From: a virus
Strand: one strand, 5' to 3'
Virus record (IMG/VR): IMGVR_UViG_3300021424_000117
Coordinates: 1-36,612 of that record
DNA: 36,612 nt
The number at the start of each line of letters is the position of its first letter. Within the stretch, counting starts at the first letter, position 1. Both the position numbers and the translations under genes were made by a program. Under the pieces are notes generated by a model. The model did not search any database and had not been told where the DNA came from. It saw only the letters and a program-made list of their open reading frames with translations. Positions 7,435 to 16,057 of the stretch are shown here, in pieces.

Positions 7435-7935
7435 ATGGCAATCCAAAAAAGTTTTTTATCACCACTAGGCTATCAACTGGCCATTAAGAAAATACCTAAC
7501 ACAATATTTAATTGTGTGTCAGTTAATATACCTGGTATCACTGTAGAGGATGCTGAACTTCAAACACCATTCAAGGTTGTCCGTTATCCAGATAAGGTAG
7601 TTTACAATGATTTTGTTGTTAGATTTAAGGTTGATGAAGATTTAACAAACTACATAGAAATTTTTGATTGGATGCATGAGATTGGTAGACCAGAACAATT
7701 CAGCTCTGGTAGTGCAAACCCTTTATTTCCTAATGACCTCTATAGTACCTATGCATCAGATGGTACACTCCTAATTCTTAACTCTGCTAACAAACCAAAT
7801 GTTGAAATTAGATTTAGAGATCTATTCCCGGTAGTACTTAGTGATATTGAATTTACATCACAAGAAACTGATGTTGCATATATTGATGCAACAGTAAGTT
7901 TCAGATGTTTGCTGTTTACTGTTCATGTCACATAG
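7435..7935 (+). CDS. Tail tube-fold protein (gp19/gp3-like)
   Basis: This 166-residue protein has the segment order of T4-like tail-tube-fold proteins: an N-terminal PLGYQLAIKKIPN strand, VNIPGITVEDAE, KVVYNDFVVRFKVDEDLTNYIEIFDWMHEIGRPE, then a C-terminal DIEFTSQETDVAYIDATVSFRC strand pair. In marine T4-like phages a gene at this site is often called gp3 (tail completion/sheath stabiliser); the fold is also that of the tube gp19. Which role it has cannot be settled by reading. A late-type promoter precedes it and the uvsY promoter lies in its 3' end. Confidence 0.7.
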   Translation: MAIQKSFLSPLGYQLAIKKIPNTIFNCVSVNIPGITVEDAELQTPFKVVRYPDKVVYNDFVVRFKVDEDLTNYIEIFDWMHEIGRPEQFSSGSANPLFPNDLYSTYASDGTLLILNSANKPNVEIRFRDLFPVVLSDIEFTSQETDVAYIDATVSFRCLLFTVHVT

Positions 7936-7943
7936 TGTATAAT
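7915..7943 (+). promoter_or_regulatory. Sigma70-type promoter for uvsY
   Basis: TTTACT (7915-7920), 17-bp spacer, perfect TATAAT (7938-7943). It lies across the stop codon of the tail gene, 30 bases before the uvsY start. Confidence 0.7.
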
Positions 7944-7972
7944 ATACCTACTGGTATGGTAGGAACTTTATT

Positions 7973-8407
7973 ATGAAGCTTGAAGAGATATTTGGTGAAT
8001 GGGAAAAAGATAGCAAAGTTGACCGGACGGAGCTCGGTGACGTTGCATTGAACATTCCTAAACTCCATCACAAGTACTTTAAACTATTTTCTCACGAACG
8101 TCTACTGCTTCGAAAACTTGAACAAGATATGAAGAAGCTAAAGAGGCTAAAGTGGGAATACTATACAGGTGTCCTCGATCAAGAGACGCTTGAAGAAATG
8201 AAGTGGGAACCGTTCCTACAAAAAATTCTAAAACAAGACGTTCCCACATATATTGACAGTGATTCAGATATCATTACACTGAATCTTAGAATTGCTGTCC
8301 AGCAAGAGAAGATTGATGCTCTTGAATCAATTATTAAATCTATTATGAATCTAGGCTTCCAGGTCAAAAGTGCAATTGACTGGGAGAAGTTTAAAATAGG
8401 TGTGTAG
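7973..8407 (+). CDS. uvsY: UvsY recombination mediator
   Basis: A 144-residue protein of the UvsY family: MKLEEIFGEWEKDSKVDRTELGDVALNIPKLHHKY parallels T4 MRLEDLQEELKKDVFIDSTKLQYEAANNVMLYSKW, and LKWEYYTG matches T4 ARLDYYSG. UvsY loads UvsX recombinase on single-stranded DNA covered by gp32. It is followed at once by uvsW, as in other T4-like marine phages. The AGGA ribosome site (7961-7964) lies in the 3' arm of a small hairpin, CCTAC/GTAGG (7947-7963), which could temper translation. Confidence 0.93.
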   Translation: MKLEEIFGEWEKDSKVDRTELGDVALNIPKLHHKYFKLFSHERLLLRKLEQDMKKLKRLKWEYYTGVLDQETLEEMKWEPFLQKILKQDVPTYIDSDSDIITLNLRIAVQQEKIDALESIIKSIMNLGFQVKSAIDWEKFKIGV

Positions 8408-8622
8408 TGAGCAAAAGAAAACTGCAAACTGGTGAAGAGGTGGATGAACTACCTAATCCTATCTTTTTAAAAGTATATACAAAATGCCCAGAGAAATGGA
8501 TGCTAGTGGATCTCGAGACTGGAGAGCGCTATATTGGTCATAAGACAGAAGGCAAGAACTCTTGGAATAAATTAAATCAAGATCAAGAGTATGGATTCTG
8601 GAGTGTATTGAATAATGACTGA
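8407..8622 (+). CDS. Small conserved-type protein between uvsY and uvsW
   Basis: A 71-residue protein not recognised by family. It has IFLKVYTKCPEKWMLVDLETGERYIGHKTEGKNSWNKL, a compact beta-type domain that reads like the small proteins found next to uvsW in marine T4-like phages. It starts with GTG in a TAGTG overlap with uvsY and ends overlapping the uvsW start (ATGACTGA), so the three are one translational unit. Function unknown; a partner of UvsW is possible from context only. Confidence 0.7.
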   Translation: MSKRKLQTGEEVDELPNPIFLKVYTKCPEKWMLVDLETGERYIGHKTEGKNSWNKLNQDQEYGFWSVLNND

Positions 8623-10072
8623 ATCTGTACTTATTTCAAAATTTAATGATGTGTATGTGACAATTGATTGTGATGCTAGTGTTGCAATGGAGCTAAAGGA
8701 TTACTTTACCTTCAAGGTTCCTGGTTACCGCTTCATGCCTGCCTATCGCAACAAAGTATGGTCAGGCGATATACATCTATTCAATCCAATGAGTAGAAGA
8801 ATCTATACTGGATTGATTCCCTATATAAACAAGTTTTGCGAAACGCGAAACTACCAAGTTGTTTTTGATAAGAATGTTGATGGTTTTGCTGATATTGACG
8901 AAGAGTCAGTAGTCAGCTTTATTAAGGGTCTCAATCTACCATTCAGGCCAAGAGGATATCAGCTAGAAGCATTCCTTCATGCCATTAGAACAAAAAGATC
9001 ACTATTAGTATCACCAACTGCCTCTGGTAAGTCGCTTATCATCTATATGATAACTAAGTGGTTCCTAGAGCACTATAAGGTATTGATTATTGTACCAACT
9101 ATATCCCTAGTTGAGCAGATGAAAGGAGACTTTGTATCCTATGGTGGTGATGAAAATGAAATTCATACCATCATGTCTGGTAGAGAAAAACATTCAGATC
9201 TACCAATTGTAATATCAACCTGGCAATCAATCTATAAGATGCCAAGACAGTGGTATGAGCAGTTTGATGTTATCATTGGCGATGAAGCTCACCAGTATAA
9301 AGCTAAGTCACTAACATCTATCCTTGAGAAGATGACCAAGTGTCCTATCAGACTAGGATTCACTGGCACTCTTGATGGAACACAAACCCATAAGCTAGTT
9401 CTTGAAGGATTGTTTGGTGTAGTTAAGAAAATAACAACTACTGCTGAACTTATTGAGCAAAAGTATCTTGCTGACTTTAAAATTCAATCAATTGTGTTGA
9501 AGCATACGGATGCCAACAAGAAACAATATAGTAGATGTGAATACCATGATGAGATTGACTTTCTTGTCCAAAACGAGACTCGGAACAATTTTATATCTCA
9601 ACTGTCTTTACATCTGAAGGGTAACACCCTCATTCTCTATCAGTTTGTAGAGAAGCATGGTAAACCACTCCACGCAATGCTTACAAAACAAAATAAAGAG
9701 GACAGACATATCTTCTTTGTATCTGGAGAAGTAGAAGTAGAGGATAGAGAGCTTGTAAGAAAGATTACAGAGAAAGAGGACAATGCAATTATCGTGGCCT
9801 CATATGGTACGTTTTCAACTGGTATAAATATTAGAAACCTACACAATGTTGTGTTTGCTTCACCTACTAAGTCTAGAATCAGATCTCTCCAGTCTATTGG
9901 TAGAGCACTAAGAAGAGGTGATAATAAGCAACAAGCAACATTGTATGATATAGCTGACGACCTTTCCTGGAAGAAAGCTAAGAATCATACCCTAAAGCAT
10001 TTTATTGAGCGAGTGGGAATTTATACTAGTGAGAAGTTCGATTACAAAATCACGAGCTATCAGCTGAGGTAA
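8615..10072 (+). CDS. uvsW: UvsW DNA/RNA helicase (SF2)
   Basis: A 485-residue superfamily 2 helicase. An N-terminal UvsW-type domain (about 1-100) is followed by a Q-like motif RPRGYQLEA, Walker A SPTASGKSL (133-141), motif Ia VPTISLVEQM, the DEAH box (223-226), motif III FTGTLDG, and motif VI QSIGRALRRG near the C-terminus. UvsW of T4 unwinds branched DNA and R-loops, shutting off origin-dependent replication and aiding recombination repair. Length is close to T4 UvsW. It sits between uvsY and gp55 as in related phages. Confidence 0.95.
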   Translation: MTESVLISKFNDVYVTIDCDASVAMELKDYFTFKVPGYRFMPAYRNKVWSGDIHLFNPMSRRIYTGLIPYINKFCETRNYQVVFDKNVDGFADIDEESVVSFIKGLNLPFRPRGYQLEAFLHAIRTKRSLLVSPTASGKSLIIYMITKWFLEHYKVLIIVPTISLVEQMKGDFVSYGGDENEIHTIMSGREKHSDLPIVISTWQSIYKMPRQWYEQFDVIIGDEAHQYKAKSLTSILEKMTKCPIRLGFTGTLDGTQTHKLVLEGLFGVVKKITTTAELIEQKYLADFKIQSIVLKHTDANKKQYSRCEYHDEIDFLVQNETRNNFISQLSLHLKGNTLILYQFVEKHGKPLHAMLTKQNKEDRHIFFVSGEVEVEDRELVRKITEKEDNAIIVASYGTFSTGINIRNLHNVVFASPTKSRIRSLQSIGRALRRGDNKQQATLYDIADDLSWKKAKNHTLKHFIERVGIYTSEKFDYKITSYQLR

Positions 10073-10075
10073 GTT

Positions 10076-10492
10076 ATGGCAGCATTTATTCTTATCAAAC
10101 TGGGCGATGAAGACTCATTTGTTATTGGGGAAATGCACAACGAAACAGAAGACGATGTCGTGTTAAAGTACCCTGTTGTAATTAGGCTGAAGACTACAAT
10201 CAACCAGACAACAAATGTTACAACTTCTAAGCTAATGCCTTTCTCTGAGAATAACATTGTAGCATTGAAGAAATCTGCTATTGTTGGATTCTCTAAACCT
10301 AATGAACGAATCATTAAATACTATCTAAGATTCTTAGAACGATTCCAAAAGTTACTTGATGAGAACTTAGAAAGAGACATTTGTGGTCTACAAGAGGATT
10401 ATAATGATAGTCCTCTAGATTACGAACTTGATGATGAAGATGATTCAGATAGTGTAACAATTTCTGCTCAGCCTACACCTCTATTACACTAA
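10076..10492 (+). CDS. Sm-like fold candidate protein, acidic tail
   Basis: A 138-residue protein unknown by name. The N-terminus (FILIKLGDEDSFVIGEMHNETEDDVVLKYPVVIRL) has the strand pattern of an Sm/LSm domain's first half; SKLMPFSENNIVALKKSAIVGFSKP follows, then ERIIKYYLRFLERFQ and a D/E-rich tail. The same order of segments occurs in the protein at 20826-21131 of this window, suggesting paralogues. Sm-like proteins usually bind RNA in rings, but function here is inference. It follows uvsW by three bases. Confidence 0.6.
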   Translation: MAAFILIKLGDEDSFVIGEMHNETEDDVVLKYPVVIRLKTTINQTTNVTTSKLMPFSENNIVALKKSAIVGFSKPNERIIKYYLRFLERFQKLLDENLERDICGLQEDYNDSPLDYELDDEDDSDSVTISAQPTPLLH

Positions 10493-10550
10493 TAATATAT
10501 CTGACCCCCACAAGGGTGATTATACATCTAAAAATTTAAAAGTCAACAGG

Positions 10551-10579
10551 TTGAACTAACTATCTGAATAATATATGAT
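10551..10579 (+). promoter_or_regulatory. Sigma70-type promoter for gp55
   Basis: TTGAAC (10551-10556), 17-bp spacer, TATGAT (10574-10579), 27 bases before the gp55 start. Host-type recognition fits the need to make the late sigma factor before late transcription. Confidence 0.7.
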
Positions 10580-10605
10580 ATCTAAATTAATTGAAAGGAT
10601 TTGTA

Positions 10606-11175
10606 ATGACTGAAGTAAAAGAAAAGCTGAACCATTACGTTAGTAATGATGAGTTCTATAAGGCTATAGTAGAGTTTAAGAAAAAAGTTCTAGTTGCAGA
10701 GGCTCAGGGTCTATCAAAACCTGTGATCCCACATTACATTGGCGATTGTTTGATCAAGATCGCTAACAAACTTTCCTATAGCCCTAACTTTATTAACTAT
10801 ACATTCCGCGATGAAATGATTGCGGATGGTTTGGAAAACTGTATTAACTACTTCCATAACTTTGACCCCGATAAGTCTACAAACCCTTTCTCTTACTTTA
10901 CCCAAATTATTTACTTTGCCTTCCTTCGCCGTATTCAGAAAGAAAAGAAGTATATGTATGTTAAACATAAGGTCACCCAGCAGAAGATGGTCAGCCATGA
11001 ATTGATGAATCTTCAGGAGTTAGATGAACTTGGTGAGTTTGATATTGAGATTACAGACTACACTTCAAACGACTATATGGATAACTTCATTGAACAGTTT
11101 GAGGCTAGTGCTTTGAAAAAGAAAAGTGAGAGGCAGGCTAAGAAGGGTCTCGAGAAGTTGATTAAGGAAGACTAA
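10606..11175 (+). CDS. 55: Late sigma factor gp55
   Basis: A 189-residue protein matching T4 gp55 in the sigma region 2-like part: FRDEMIADGLENCINYFHNFDPDKSTNPFSYFTQIIYFAFLRRIQKEKKY parallels T4 [21 protein letters not shown]...[23 protein letters not shown]. gp55 directs host RNA polymerase to TATAAATA late promoters when tethered to the gp45 clamp. The ATG at 10606 is preferred over TTG at 10591: AAAGGA (10594-10599) lies just before it. The late elements seen ahead of head genes in this window are its expected targets. Confidence 0.94.
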   Translation: MTEVKEKLNHYVSNDEFYKAIVEFKKKVLVAEAQGLSKPVIPHYIGDCLIKIANKLSYSPNFINYTFRDEMIADGLENCINYFHNFDPDKSTNPFSYFTQIIYFAFLRRIQKEKKYMYVKHKVTQQKMVSHELMNLQELDELGEFDIEITDYTSNDYMDNFIEQFEASALKKKSERQAKKGLEKLIKED

Positions 11176-11178
11176 ATT

Positions 11179-12258
11179 ATGAAGATTGCTTTGATTACTG
11201 ACACGCACTTTGGTGGGCGTGGTGACAGTCCTATATTCTCTGACTTCATTGGAAGATTCTATAGTGAGGTATTCTTTCCATACCTCCATAAAAATTATAT
11301 TACCAACATTATCCATCTTGGTGATATTGTAGATCGTCGTAAGTATATTAGTTACCTTTCCTTGAGAAAGTTTAAGAAACAGTTCATTAAGCCTGTTGTT
11401 GAGAAGAACCTTAACCTTCATGTCATTATTGGTAACCACGATACGTTCTATAAGAACACTAACAATGTCAATTGCATGACAGAGTTGTTTGATACCAATA
11501 AACCAAAAAACATTAATTGGTACACAGAAGCAACTGAACTGGAGTTTGGTAGTACTAAGATTCTATTTGTACCTTGGATGTGTGCCGAGAATTTTGAACC
11601 CACAATTGAAAAGATTGCTGACACAGATGCACAAGTATGCTTTGGTCATCTTGAGCTCGCTGGCTTTGAGATGCAGAAGGGTACGGTTATTGATCATGGA
11701 TACGATGCCAAGATCTTTAAGAAATTTGATATAGTCCTTTCTGGTCACTACCACCATAGATCTACAAAAGGTAACGTAACATACCTTGGTTGTCCATACG
11801 AGATTGTTTGGTCTGATTATGATGACCCTAAGGGCTTTCATGTTTTCGATACAGAGACAAGAGAGATTGAATTTGTTAAGCACGACCTAACATTATTTGA
11901 AAAGTATTACTACGATGACCTTGATAAGGAACGGGATGATGTAGTACTTGATGACTACTCTTTCCTCAAAGGTAAGTTTGTAAAGATTATTGTCAAGAAT
12001 AAAAATAATCCATACTGGTTTGATAGTGTTATCGATAGAGTCGAGAGAGCAGGGGTTGCAGATCTACAGGTAGTAGAAGACCATTTACATCTTGACTTAG
12101 AAGAAGATTCAAGTATAATATCTGAGGCCGAGGACACTCTAACAATCATTAGAAAGTTCTCAGATCAATACATTAGTAATAAAGGTAATGTACCAAAGCT
12201 GAACAAGCTACTTGGCGACCTTTATGTTGAAGCAATGGAAATACAGACTAAGCAATGA
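11179..12258 (+). CDS. 47: Recombination endonuclease subunit gp47 (Mre11/SbcD-like)
   Basis: A 359-residue metallophosphoesterase with all motifs: ITDTHFGG (D8, H10), HLGDIVDRR (D49), IIGNHDTF (N86-H87-D88), and GHLEL / SGHYHHRS further on. With gp46 it forms the Mre11-Rad50-type complex that resects DNA ends for recombination-dependent replication. Length is near that of T4 gp47 (339). Its stop overlaps the gp46 start (ATGA), so the two are coupled. Confidence 0.96.
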   Translation: MKIALITDTHFGGRGDSPIFSDFIGRFYSEVFFPYLHKNYITNIIHLGDIVDRRKYISYLSLRKFKKQFIKPVVEKNLNLHVIIGNHDTFYKNTNNVNCMTELFDTNKPKNINWYTEATELEFGSTKILFVPWMCAENFEPTIEKIADTDAQVCFGHLELAGFEMQKGTVIDHGYDAKIFKKFDIVLSGHYHHRSTKGNVTYLGCPYEIVWSDYDDPKGFHVFDTETREIEFVKHDLTLFEKYYYDDLDKERDDVVLDDYSFLKGKFVKIIVKNKNNPYWFDSVIDRVERAGVADLQVVEDHLHLDLEEDSSIISEAEDTLTIIRKFSDQYISNKGNVPKLNKLLGDLYVEAMEIQTKQ

Positions 12259-13967
12259 TTCTATTTAAGAAAGTACGTTGGAAGAACTTTCTATCTACAG
12301 GTAATAACTTTACAGAGATAGATCTTACCAAGCATAAGTCAACACTAATTGTGGGTACGAATGGTTCTGGTAAGTCAACCATTCTTGATGCTATTTCTTT
12401 TGCACTCTACAATAAGCCATTCAGAAAGATTAATAAGCCTCAACTTGTTAACTCTATCAACGGTAAAGATCTTTGCGTTGAGTTTGAATTTATTGTAGGT
12501 AATGCTACCTATAAGATTGTTAGAGGCATCAAACCAAACAAGTTTGAGATCTATAAGAATGACCAGCTACTAAACCAAGATGCTGATAGTAAAGATTATC
12601 AAGAGGTAATTGAAAAGCAGATCGTTAAGATGAACCATAGAACATTCTCCCAAGTAGTTGTTCTTGGTTCTTCTACCTATGTTCCTTTCATGCAACTCTC
12701 TGCTGCTGCCAGAAGAGAAGTTATTGAGGACTTGCTCGACATTCAAGTATTTACTACAATGAATACATTGTTGAAAGGTAAGGTAACATCTAACCAAGAT
12801 GACCTAAAGCAAGCAAAGTATGATAGTGATCTCATTGACGAGAAGATTAATATTCAAACTGCCTACATTAACTCTCTAAAGAAAGATGTTAGTGATAAGG
12901 TTGAAGTAAATAAACTCAAGATTCAAACAACAAATGTTGAGATTGAAGGTATCGAGTATACTATTGATACAAATAGTACATCTATTGATGAAAAGATGAA
13001 AGACACAGCTAACCTTGATAAGCTAACAAAGAGAATGGAGAAGTCTGTCATCCTAAAAGAAAAGACTATCGACAGACTCTCTAAGTTAGACAAAGAGATT
13101 AAGTTCTTCCATGACAATGATGATTGTCCAACTTGTAAGCAGGGCATTCCCCATGAGTTCAAGGCTGAATCTATTACAACCAAGGAAGGCCAGGTAACTG
13201 AGATAAAGAACAATCTTGTCCTCCTAGAAGAGGATTACAATAATACTGTAACAGAAGTAACAAGGATCAACAAGATTCAGAAAGAGATTCAGGCAATCCA
13301 ACTAGAGATCAATAAATTACAAACTGAGATAATCTCTAAGAAGAAGTTTATTGATTACTTGCAAGCTGAGATTGATGGATTAGAAACAAACACAGCCAAC
13401 GTTGATGCAGAAAAACTAAAACTAAAAGAACTACAAAAGCAAAAGGCAGAAGCTGAGGACAAGAAGCAGAAGCTGCTTGAGGACTATGAAATTCTACAGG
13501 CAGCTTCTGCTCTCTTAAAGGATGGTGGTATCAAGACTAGAATCCTTCGTCAGTATATGCCAATCATTAATAAGCTGATCAACAAGTACTTGGCTGCCAT
13601 GGACTTCTTTGTTCAGTTTGAAATTGACGAACAGTTTAATGAGACTATCAAGTCTAGATTCAGAGATGAGTTTAGTTACAATTCATTCTCGGAAGGTGAG
13701 AAGATGAGAATTAACTTAGCTGTTCTCTTCACATGGAGAGCAATTGCCAAGATGAGAAATAGCGCTGCAACCAATCTACTAATTATGGATGAGGTATTTG
13801 ATAGTTCTCTAGATAGTAATGGTACAGATGAGTTCTTAAAGATTATCCAGACACTTACTGCTGACACTAACACATTTATTATTAGCCATAAGACGGACCA
13901 GTTATTCGATAAGTTCCATAATGTTATTAAGTTTGAAAAGACTAAAAACTTTTCGAGGATTGTATAA
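12255..13967 (+). CDS. 46: Recombination endonuclease subunit gp46 (Rad50/SbcC-like)
   Basis: A 570-residue SMC-type ATPase: Walker A GTNGSGKST (34-42), long coiled coils with a zinc-hook C-P-T-C (C291, C294) in the middle, ABC signature SFSEGEKMR, and Walker B LLIMDEVFDSSLD (D512, E513) with a following ISHK. Partner of gp47 in end resection. Size matches T4 gp46 (560). It overlaps gp47 upstream by four bases and the 2OG oxygenase downstream by one base (TAATG). Confidence 0.96.
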   Translation: MILFKKVRWKNFLSTGNNFTEIDLTKHKSTLIVGTNGSGKSTILDAISFALYNKPFRKINKPQLVNSINGKDLCVEFEFIVGNATYKIVRGIKPNKFEIYKNDQLLNQDADSKDYQEVIEKQIVKMNHRTFSQVVVLGSSTYVPFMQLSAAARREVIEDLLDIQVFTTMNTLLKGKVTSNQDDLKQAKYDSDLIDEKINIQTAYINSLKKDVSDKVEVNKLKIQTTNVEIEGIEYTIDTNSTSIDEKMKDTANLDKLTKRMEKSVILKEKTIDRLSKLDKEIKFFHDNDDCPTCKQGIPHEFKAESITTKEGQVTEIKNNLVLLEEDYNNTVTEVTRINKIQKEIQAIQLEINKLQTEIISKKKFIDYLQAEIDGLETNTANVDAEKLKLKELQKQKAEAEDKKQKLLEDYEILQAASALLKDGGIKTRILRQYMPIINKLINKYLAAMDFFVQFEIDEQFNETIKSRFRDEFSYNSFSEGEKMRINLAVLFTWRAIAKMRNSAATNLLIMDEVFDSSLDSNGTDEFLKIIQTLTADTNTFIISHKTDQLFDKFHNVIKFEKTKNFSRIV

Positions 13968-14536
13968 TGTACCCAAAAATTATTATACAGCCTAATTATT
14001 TTCCAGCTCAGTGGTGTGATAATATTAATTACTGGATGATCAATAATGTGGATGTAGACCCAAGGTTTGGAACCAAAGGTGTCCGACGTTGCAAGGTAAG
14101 ACTGTTAACTAAACAAATGAAACCATATGATGGTGTGTTTAGATCAATGATGGAGTTTGTTAAGCCTAAGCTTGAAAAGCTTTGCGTTGATATTGATGGT
14201 GAAATAGATGGAGCCATACAACATATTACCTATACTGCTGGTGATAGTGTTGGTTGGCACAATGATCTAATGGACGTACGAGCCGCCACTCAAAATCCAA
14301 AGTATAAGGACCTAAAAACAAATAGAAAATTATCAATGACAGTTATGCTTTCCAATCCGTCTGAGTATACGGGCGGCGATTTTGTATTTGATAGTAGCGT
14401 TAAATTGTCTACCAAAGTGGAGGGTAAGGGAACGGTTGCTCTCTTTACATCACACTCACAACATAAAGTAGAAGATATAACTTCTGGTACTAGGAATATA
14501 TTGTTTGTCTTTATAACAGGACCAGAGTGGAGATAG
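13967..14536 (+). CDS. 2-oxoglutarate/Fe(II)-dependent oxygenase (prolyl-4-hydroxylase type)
   Basis: A 189-residue protein with a complete 2OG/Fe site: H98 and D100 in VGWHNDLMDV, distal H166 in SQHKVEDI, and R176 in GTRNILFVF, with the typical EYTGGDFVF strand between. This class hydroxylates proteins, or bases in other families; the substrate is not deducible. Its position between gp46 and the 7-deazaguanine genes, plus the sister oxygenase at 15511, makes a role in nucleic-acid modification possible. It starts in a one-base overlap with gp46 and is followed by a promoter for queE, so it is probably transcribed with the gp47/gp46 unit. Confidence 0.88.
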   Translation: MYPKIIIQPNYFPAQWCDNINYWMINNVDVDPRFGTKGVRRCKVRLLTKQMKPYDGVFRSMMEFVKPKLEKLCVDIDGEIDGAIQHITYTAGDSVGWHNDLMDVRAATQNPKYKDLKTNRKLSMTVMLSNPSEYTGGDFVFDSSVKLSTKVEGKGTVALFTSHSQHKVEDITSGTRNILFVFITGPEWR

Positions 14537-14578
14537 TTGAAAAAAACCACTATTTGTTGTATACTTACTTTATAAATA
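14537..14578 (+). promoter_or_regulatory. Composite promoter for the 7-deazaguanine operon (sigma70 plus late element)
   Basis: TTGAAA (14537-14542), 17-bp spacer, TATACT (14560-14565) is a good sigma70-type promoter. TATAAATA (14571-14578), an exact T4 late element, follows directly. The operon could thus be read both early and late. The start codon is at 14601. Confidence 0.75.
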
Positions 14579-14600
14579 TGTTTAATTTGAGGCTTTTGTA

Positions 14601-15521
14601 ATGCAAAAAGAATATCACTATTCTGAGATCTTCTATTCTGTTCAAGGTGAAGGTCGATACACTGGTATACCAACTGCTTGGTTAAGGTACTTTCTCTGTA
14701 ACCTTCAGTGTGATGGCTTTGGTCAGAAAGACCCAACCGACCCTAGGACATACAAGCTTCCTTATAAAGAAATGAATGTCGACTTCATTAAGCGAGTCGA
14801 GGATCTTCCTGTATGGAAGTATGGTTGTGACTCATCCTACTCTTGGGCAAAGAAGTTCAAGCATCTGATGCATAAAGGCACTCCTGAGTATATTGCTAAT
14901 CAGATTCTAGGTTCAATTAGAACTGAACATAATACAGAAGCAAGGTTTGATCATCCAGCAGGACAACCAATCCATATGTGTTTTACTGGTGGTGAGCCTC
15001 TAATGAAACATGCTCAGGATTGTACTGTTGGTATACTTGATTACTTTGATAAGATTAACAATAGTCCTAAGTTTGTTACATTTGAGACTAATGCCACTCA
15101 AGCATTGAAGCCAGAGTTTAGTAACTTCATGGCTAACTGGAGAGAGATGGGTAAAGAAATCTTTATTTCATCTTCTCCTAAGCTCTGGACAACATCAGGT
15201 GAAACCAACAAGGATGCAATTGTCCCAGAAGTGTTAGCCCAGTATCACTCTTTATCTAGAGGCAAAGGGCAGATTAAGTATGTCGTCAATGGTAAAAAAG
15301 AAACTTGGGAAGAGGTTGAGCACGTAACAAATGAATTTAGAAAAGTTGGTGTGACATTTCCTGTTTGGATTATGCCAGTTGGTGCTACAGAAGAGGGTCA
15401 AACTGGTGAGCTTGATGGGTATGTGAGTGCTGGTACAATTGCAGAAGAAGCCTTTAAGAGAGGCTATAATGTTTCAGCAAGAGTCCATGTATATTTGTGG
15501 GGTAATACAATTGGAGTCTAA
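14601..15521 (+). CDS. queE: 7-carboxy-7-deazaguanine synthase (QueE), with cluster-loop insertion
   Basis: A 306-residue radical-SAM enzyme. EIFYSVQGEGRYTGIPTAWLRYFLCNLQC is the QueE N-terminus, and FTGGEPLMKH is the GGE motif. QueE turns 6-carboxytetrahydropterin into 7-carboxy-7-deazaguanine (CDG), the first 7-deazapurine of the pathway. Unusually, the CxxxCxxC motif is split: C33-x3-C37, then about 38 extra residues, then C76 in YGCDSSYSW, which corresponds to the usual CDTxYAW. The protein is therefore longer than typical bacterial QueE. It heads an operon with QueD, FolE2 and a DpdA-like protein, so the product is probably destined for phage DNA. No queC is visible. Confidence 0.92.
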   Translation: MQKEYHYSEIFYSVQGEGRYTGIPTAWLRYFLCNLQCDGFGQKDPTDPRTYKLPYKEMNVDFIKRVEDLPVWKYGCDSSYSWAKKFKHLMHKGTPEYIANQILGSIRTEHNTEARFDHPAGQPIHMCFTGGEPLMKHAQDCTVGILDYFDKINNSPKFVTFETNATQALKPEFSNFMANWREMGKEIFISSSPKLWTTSGETNKDAIVPEVLAQYHSLSRGKGQIKYVVNGKKETWEEVEHVTNEFRKVGVTFPVWIMPVGATEEGQTGELDGYVSAGTIAEEAFKRGYNVSARVHVYLWGNTIGV

Positions 15522-16056
15522 CTTTAAACAAATTAACATATTAGATCTTGATGAGGTTGAATATCTTAAACAAATGTTTGATAAATATCCTAAAAACTTT
15601 TGGACAAGAGACTACAACTTGTTTAATCTTTATAAATGTAATATTCCTCGTCGTGTATATTCCAACGATGTTGATTCTATGAGAAGCATAACACAAAAAA
15701 TAAAATCCCATCTAGATTGCAAGGAAGATACAAATTATTATTTTTTAAAATACATCCCAAACTCCTTTACACAAATCCATGTCGATAACCCAAATAGGAT
15801 ACAAAAAACGGCTGTAACGCTAATTGATATATCTGAAGATTTAGTTGGAGGGGAGGTTGTATTAATTAGTGGCATATCTCAATCAGATTTGATGCCAGGA
15901 GAATTTCGTCCTAATAACAATTTTAAAGATATAAAAGTGCCAGTTGTTGTTCGACAAAAGGTTGGTTCAACACTGATTTATAACCATAATGTAAAACATG
16001 GTGTTACAAAAGTTGAGCAGGGTCATCGTTTAGTTTTTATTTCATGGTATAATTAA
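15511..16056 (+). CDS. 2-oxoglutarate/Fe(II)-dependent oxygenase-like protein in the 7-deazaguanine locus
   Basis: About 181 residues. H90 and D92 in FTQIHVDNPNR, GGEVVLISG, distal H163 in NHNVKHGVTKVEQ, and R173 in GHRLVFISWYN give the 2OG/Fe motif set. The start is uncertain: no ATG lies at a good site, and the TTG at 15511 with GTGGGG (15497-15502) upstream is chosen; in-frame GTG 15427 and ATGs 15469 and 15487 would deepen the overlap with queE. It looks more AT-rich than queE. Substrate unknown; acting on a modified base or on a protein are both possible. Confidence 0.75.
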   Translation: MESNFKQINILDLDEVEYLKQMFDKYPKNFWTRDYNLFNLYKCNIPRRVYSNDVDSMRSITQKIKSHLDCKEDTNYYFLKYIPNSFTQIHVDNPNRIQKTAVTLIDISEDLVGGEVVLISGISQSDLMPGEFRPNNNFKDIKVPVVVRQKVGSTLIYNHNVKHGVTKVEQGHRLVFISWYN

Positions 16057-16057
16057 T

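Noticed and set aside
10503-10517. ACCCC...GGGT hairpin before gp55 as a terminator
   Set aside because: Stem of about four base pairs with no T run; too weak.
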